Assembly (NCBI GenBank): GCA_038226665.1
Contig: JBBRQI010000034.1
Location: forward strand, 1 to 16,628
DNA length: 16,628 bases
DNA from: SZAS-103 sp038226665
Lineage (GTDB): Bacteria > Pseudomonadota > Gammaproteobacteria > Xanthomonadales > Xanthomonadaceae
Direction: 5' to 3'
The position numbers were made by a program, and so were the translations under genes. Each line of letters begins with the position of its first letter. The stretch's first letter is position 1. Below are positions 14,595 through 16,628 of the stretch, in pieces. The notes under the pieces were generated by a model. The model made no database searches, had not been told where the DNA came from, and saw only the letters and a list, made by a program, of their open reading frames with translations.

Positions 14595-15023
14595 TCAGAG
14601 CTCCGTCACCAGGCCCATGCTGCGGGCGCTGCCTGCAATCGTGCGCACTGCCGCATCCAGCGACGCCGCGGTCAGATCGGGTTCTTTCGCCTTGGCGATG
14701 TCCTCGAGCTGCTTGCGGGTCACCTTGCCGACCTTGTCGGTATTCGGCTTCTTGCTGCCGGAGGTAATGCCCGCGGCCTTCTTCAGCAGGATCGACGCCG
14801 GCGGCGTCTTGGTGATGAAGGTGAACGTGCGATCCGAATACGCGGTGATGATGCAGGGAATCGGAATGCCCGGCTCCATCTTCTGCGTCGCCGCATTGAA
14901 GGCCTTGCAGAATTCCATGATGTTCAGCCCGCGCTGGCCCAATGCAGGCCCGACTGGCGGGCTGGGATTGGCCTGCCCGGCCTTGACCTGCAACTTGATG
15001 TAACCGACGACTTTCTTTGCCAT
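14595..15023 (-). CDS. rplK: 50S ribosomal protein L11
   Basis: L11 binds the GTPase-associated centre of 23S rRNA with L10, takes part in stringent-response sensing by RelA, and is the thiostrepton site. The product has 142 aa, exactly the usual length. The N-terminal domain contains GQANPSPPVGPALGQRGLNI with the proline-rich stretch, then MEFCKAFNA with the conserved lysine. The hinge is KTPPASILLKKAAG at about 72-85. The C-terminal rRNA-binding domain ends RTIAGSARSMGLVTEL. An AGGAG lies about 8 nt before the ATG (15021-15023). A 100-bp spacer separates it from nusG and contains no clear promoter, so cotranscription with secE-nusG is possible. Confidence 0.99.
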   Translation of the reverse strand: MAKKVVGYIKLQVKAGQANPSPPVGPALGQRGLNIMEFCKAFNAATQKMEPGIPIPCIITAYSDRTFTFITKTPPASILLKKAAGITSGSKKPNTDKVGKVTRKQLEDIAKAKEPDLTAASLDAAVRTIAGSARSMGLVTEL

Positions 15024-15094
15024 TTCAAATTACTCCTGGAGTTCAAACGTCTGCACGTCTTGCGACTGCGGGACTCCTCGCTTTCGCCCTGATT

Positions 15095-15117
15095 CGGAAT
15101 CCGGGATGCGGAATCCG
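15095..15117. repeat. Short direct repeat in the nusG-rplK spacer
   Basis: CGGAATCCG occurs twice (15095-15103 and 15109-15117) with a 5-bp spacer, just downstream of the nusG stop. The first copy is also part of an 11-bp palindrome GATTCGGAATC (15091-15101). The wording is like fragments of REP palindromes elsewhere in the window. No function is evident. Confidence 0.4.
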
Positions 15118-15123
15118 TCCTTG

Positions 15124-15684
15124 TTACGCTTTCTCTACCTGTCCGAACTCAAGCTCGACCGGCGTGGAGCGTCCGAAAATCGACACCGCCACACGCACCC
15201 TGCTCTTGTCGTAATTCACTTCCTCGACGGTGCCGTTGAAATCGTTGAACGGCCCCTCGGTGACGCGTACCAGTTGGCCTGGTTCGAACAGCACCTTCGG
15301 GCGCGGTTTCTCTGTCCCGTCCTGCACACGGCGCAGGATCACGTCGGCTTCCTCGTCCTTGATCGGCAACGGGCGCTCGGCGGTTCCGCCGATGAAACCC
15401 ATCACCTTCGAGGTTTCCTTGATCAGGTGCCAGCTCTCGTTGTCGATGCGCGGGATGCCGCTGTCGTCGGTCGTCGCGATCTGCACCAGCACGTAGCCGG
15501 GGAAGAACTTGCGCTCGGACTTGCGCTTCTGCCCCGCGCGCATTTCGATGATTTCCTCGGTCGGCACCATCACGTCGCCAAAACGGTCGCTCATTTCCGC
15601 GCGCACGATCCGCTCGCGCAGCGCCTGCGCAACCTGCTTCTCGAAGCCCGAATAGGCGTGAACCACATACCAGCGCTTGGACAT
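15124..15684 (-). CDS. nusG: Transcription termination/antitermination factor NusG
   Basis: NusG binds the RNA polymerase clamp, suppresses pausing, and links polymerase to Rho or to the ribosome (through S10). The product has 186 aa (E. coli 181). The NGN domain starts MSKRWYVVHAYSGFEKQVAQ and contains RKFFPGYVLVQ (59-69) and SWHLIKETSKVMGFIGG (84-100). The C-terminal KOW domain runs from about 133 (FEPGQLVRVTEGPFNDFNGT) to the end. Phe170 in SIFGR corresponds to the E. coli Phe165 used for S10/Rho contact. The start ATG (15682-15684) is preceded by GGGAG about 11 nt away. It is 16 bp after secE, in the same operon. Confidence 0.99.
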   Translation of the reverse strand: MSKRWYVVHAYSGFEKQVAQALRERIVRAEMSDRFGDVMVPTEEIIEMRAGQKRKSERKFFPGYVLVQIATTDDSGIPRIDNESWHLIKETSKVMGFIGGTAERPLPIKDEEADVILRRVQDGTEKPRPKVLFEPGQLVRVTEGPFNDFNGTVEEVNYDKSRVRVAVSIFGRSTPVELEFGQVEKA

Positions 15685-15700
15685 GTTGCGTGTTGCTCCC

Positions 15701-16087
15701 TTATCTCAACAACCAGCCGATTCCGGTGCCGATCAGGAGATCGATCAGCGCCAGCAGGATGCTCATGATCACGATCACGAGGATGATCACACCAGTTGTG
15801 CGGATCGACGCTTCGCGCGTCGGCCACACCACCTTGCGCAATTCGAACCGCGCCTCGCCGAAAAATTCGAGCGCTTGGTGCCCCGCCGCGGTTTGCGAAA
15901 ACACCGCGAGACCCGCGACCAGACCCGCAACGACCAGTAGTCCGCGCAACGGCGTTGCCCACGTGCCGAACCAGTAAAAACCGAACACGCCGGCCACCAG
16001 CAACAGTCCGGCGACGACGTATTTGGCGATATCCGTACCGGAAACCGTCGGTGCAGGCTTGGCAGTCTTGACCATTTTTGCGTTCAT
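15701..16087 (-). CDS. secE: Preprotein translocase subunit SecE
   Basis: SecE clamps the two halves of SecY in the inner-membrane translocon. The product has 128 aa with three hydrophobic segments, as in E. coli (127 aa, three helices). These lie at about 21-42, 48-65 and 97-123. The conserved amphipathic hinge EARFELRKVVWPTREAS is at about 78-94, with the hallmark RKVVWPTR at 84-91. The start ATG at 16085-16087 has a modest GAGAG site. An in-frame ATG at codon 5 is an alternative. It lies 151 bp after tRNA-Trp and 16 bp before nusG. A 10-bp stem in its leader ends 16 nt before the start codon. Confidence 0.98.
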   Translation of the reverse strand: MNAKMVKTAKPAPTVSGTDIAKYVVAGLLLVAGVFGFYWFGTWATPLRGLLVVAGLVAGLAVFSQTAAGHQALEFFGEARFELRKVVWPTREASIRTTGVIILVIVIMSILLALIDLLIGTGIGWLLR

Positions 16088-16103
16088 ATGGTTCTCTCAT
16101 GAG

Positions 16104-16135
16104 TTGCAAATCGGGGCTCCTGCCGCGATTTGCAA
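16104..16135 (-). repeat. Long stem-loop in the secE leader
   Basis: TTGCAAATCG (16104-16113) pairs perfectly with CGATTTGCAA (16126-16135) around a 12-nt loop. The loop contains AGGAG on the minus strand. The stem ends 16 nt before the secE ATG and touches an 8-bp palindrome CTCATGAG (16096-16103) that overlaps the ribosome site. There is no U-run, so a terminator is unlikely. It may be a processing signal between tRNA-Trp and secE, or a translational control element. Confidence 0.5.
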
Positions 16136-16238
16136 TCAAACCGTCGCGGTTGGCCGCGCCACGTTTGTTGCAACAAGTACTTCATGTTTGCCGCATCGAC
16201 GCCTCCAGGCGCCGGGTACTGCATTGAAACTTCGACGT

Positions 16239-16314
<76 letters not shown>

Positions 16315-16346
16315 GTGGTTTTTTTCGAATCTCTTTATTTGGCAAA

Positions 16347-16370
16347 GGCGGACCGAGGTTTCGGACCGCC
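16347..16370 (-). terminator. Hairpin upstream of tRNA-Trp
   Basis: GGCGG/CCGCC (16347-16351 with 16366-16370) encloses CCGA/TCGG with one A-A mismatch (plus-strand letters) and a 4-nt loop. On the minus strand it is followed by TTTGCC. This is a weak terminator candidate for tuf, or a processing hairpin ahead of tRNA-Trp. Full termination would require a promoter for tRNA-Trp within about 30 nt, and I do not see one. Confidence 0.45.
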
Positions 16371-16411
16371 GATTTCATATTTCCTAGTTGATCCATCCAT
16401 GGAGCGCCTAC

Positions 16412-16431
16412 GTTCGGCATCCATGCCGAAC
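16412..16431 (-). repeat. Perfect hairpin in the tuf-tRNA-Trp spacer
   Basis: GTTCGGCA (16412-16419) pairs perfectly with TGCCGAAC (16424-16431) around a TCCA loop (plus-strand letters). There is no U-run. It is the second of three successive hairpins between tuf and tRNA-Trp. Confidence 0.5.
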
Positions 16432-16432
16432 C

Positions 16433-16487
16433 GATTCCCGTCTTGCACGATGCGCTTCAACGCATCATGCAAGCGAAGCCGGGAATC
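16433..16487 (-). repeat. Composite long stem overlapping the tuf stop codon
   Basis: An inner hairpin pairs CTTGCA (16442-16447) with TGCAAG (16468-16473) and GATGCG (16449-16454) with CGCATC (16461-16466), one mismatch apart, with a 6-nt loop. An outer helix GATTCCCG (16433-16440) with CGGGAATC (16480-16487) takes in part of the tuf stop codon (16486-16488). In total this gives about 20 pairs. There is no U-run. It probably shields the tuf mRNA 3' end; the outer arms resemble REP ends. Confidence 0.6.
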
Positions 16488-16628
16488 ACTTGATGATCTT
16501 CGCCACCACGCCGGCGCCGACGGTGCGGCCGCCTTCGCGGATCGCGAAACGCAGGCCCTCTTCCATCGCGATCGGATTGATCAACGTCACCACCATCTTC
16601 ACGTTGTCGCCCGGCATCACCATCTCCA
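16486..16628 (-). CDS. tuf: Elongation factor Tu, C-terminal part (truncated by window edge)
   Basis: The 46 complete codons before the TGA stop read EMVMPGDNVKMVVTLINPIA, then MEEGLRFAIREGGRTVGAGV and VAKIIK. This is the end of EF-Tu domain III (beta barrel), where the conserved REGGRTVGAGVV segment is characteristic. It is the second tuf copy of the window, in the same orientation as the one at 1-195, and lies upstream of tRNA-Trp-secE as the tufB-like copy does in many gammaproteobacteria. The gene start is outside the window. The TGA (16486-16488) sits at the edge of a long stem. Family identity is certain; near-identity with the other copy is expected but cannot be tested here because the two fragments cover different ends. 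Confidence 0.97.
   Translation of the reverse strand, partial: EMVMPGDNVKMVVTLINPIAMEEGLRFAIREGGRTVGAGVVAKIIK

Noticed and set aside
16315..16324. Run of T on the plus strand next to tRNA-Trp as a terminator
   Set aside because: The run lies 5' of the tRNA on its own strand (it reads as A there), and no plus-strand gene exists that it could terminate.

Overview
The window is one unbroken stretch of the bacterial translation/transcription core cluster, with every gene on the minus strand. In the direction of transcription (high to low coordinates) the order is: 3' end of a tuf gene, tRNA-Trp(CCA), secE, nusG, rplK, rplA, rplJ, rplL, rpoB, rpoC, rpsL, rpsG, fusA, and the 5' end of a second tuf gene. 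Protein wording, gene order and high GC content point to a gammaproteobacterium, most likely of the order Xanthomonadales (Xanthomonadaceae or Rhodanobacteraceae). That placement is from memory of the protein sequences, not from a search.

Right part (about 13.9-16.6 kb): the end of tuf, a strongly structured spacer, tRNA-Trp, then secE-nusG (membrane translocon subunit and transcription elongation factor) and rplK-rplA (L11, L1), whose stop and start are one base apart. A hairpin with a short U-run follows rplA. Middle part (7.9-13.9 kb): a 457-bp leader with several hairpins, very probably the autogenous L10-type control region, precedes rplJ-rplL (ribosomal stalk L10, L7/L12). A 338-bp spacer separates rplL from rpoB. 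It holds a terminator-like hairpin, a 100-bp REP-like inverted repeat pair and a second hairpin. Then come rpoB and rpoC, the two large RNA polymerase subunits, split by a 98-bp spacer with two perfect stems.

Left part (1-3.6 kb): after rpoC come three successive hairpins and then a near-consensus sigma-70 promoter (TTGACA, 18 bp, TATAGT) driving the str operon: rpsL-rpsG-fusA-tuf. The two tuf copies lie in the same orientation at the window edges and would be direct repeats bracketing about 16 kb.

The proteins are full length and carry the expected catalytic and metal-binding residues. I see no mobile genes, CRISPR, toxin or accessory system, and no undescribed protein system. What merits a second look is in the spacers: stems whose wobble pairs fit only the sense RNA, four hairpins with the same C(GCAA)G cap, palindromes overlapping the fusA and tuf stop codons, a palindrome over the str promoter -35 box, and a three-codon ORF overlapping the rpsL start. 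Very long plus-strand ORFs opposite fusA, rpoC and rpoB are codon-bias shadows.
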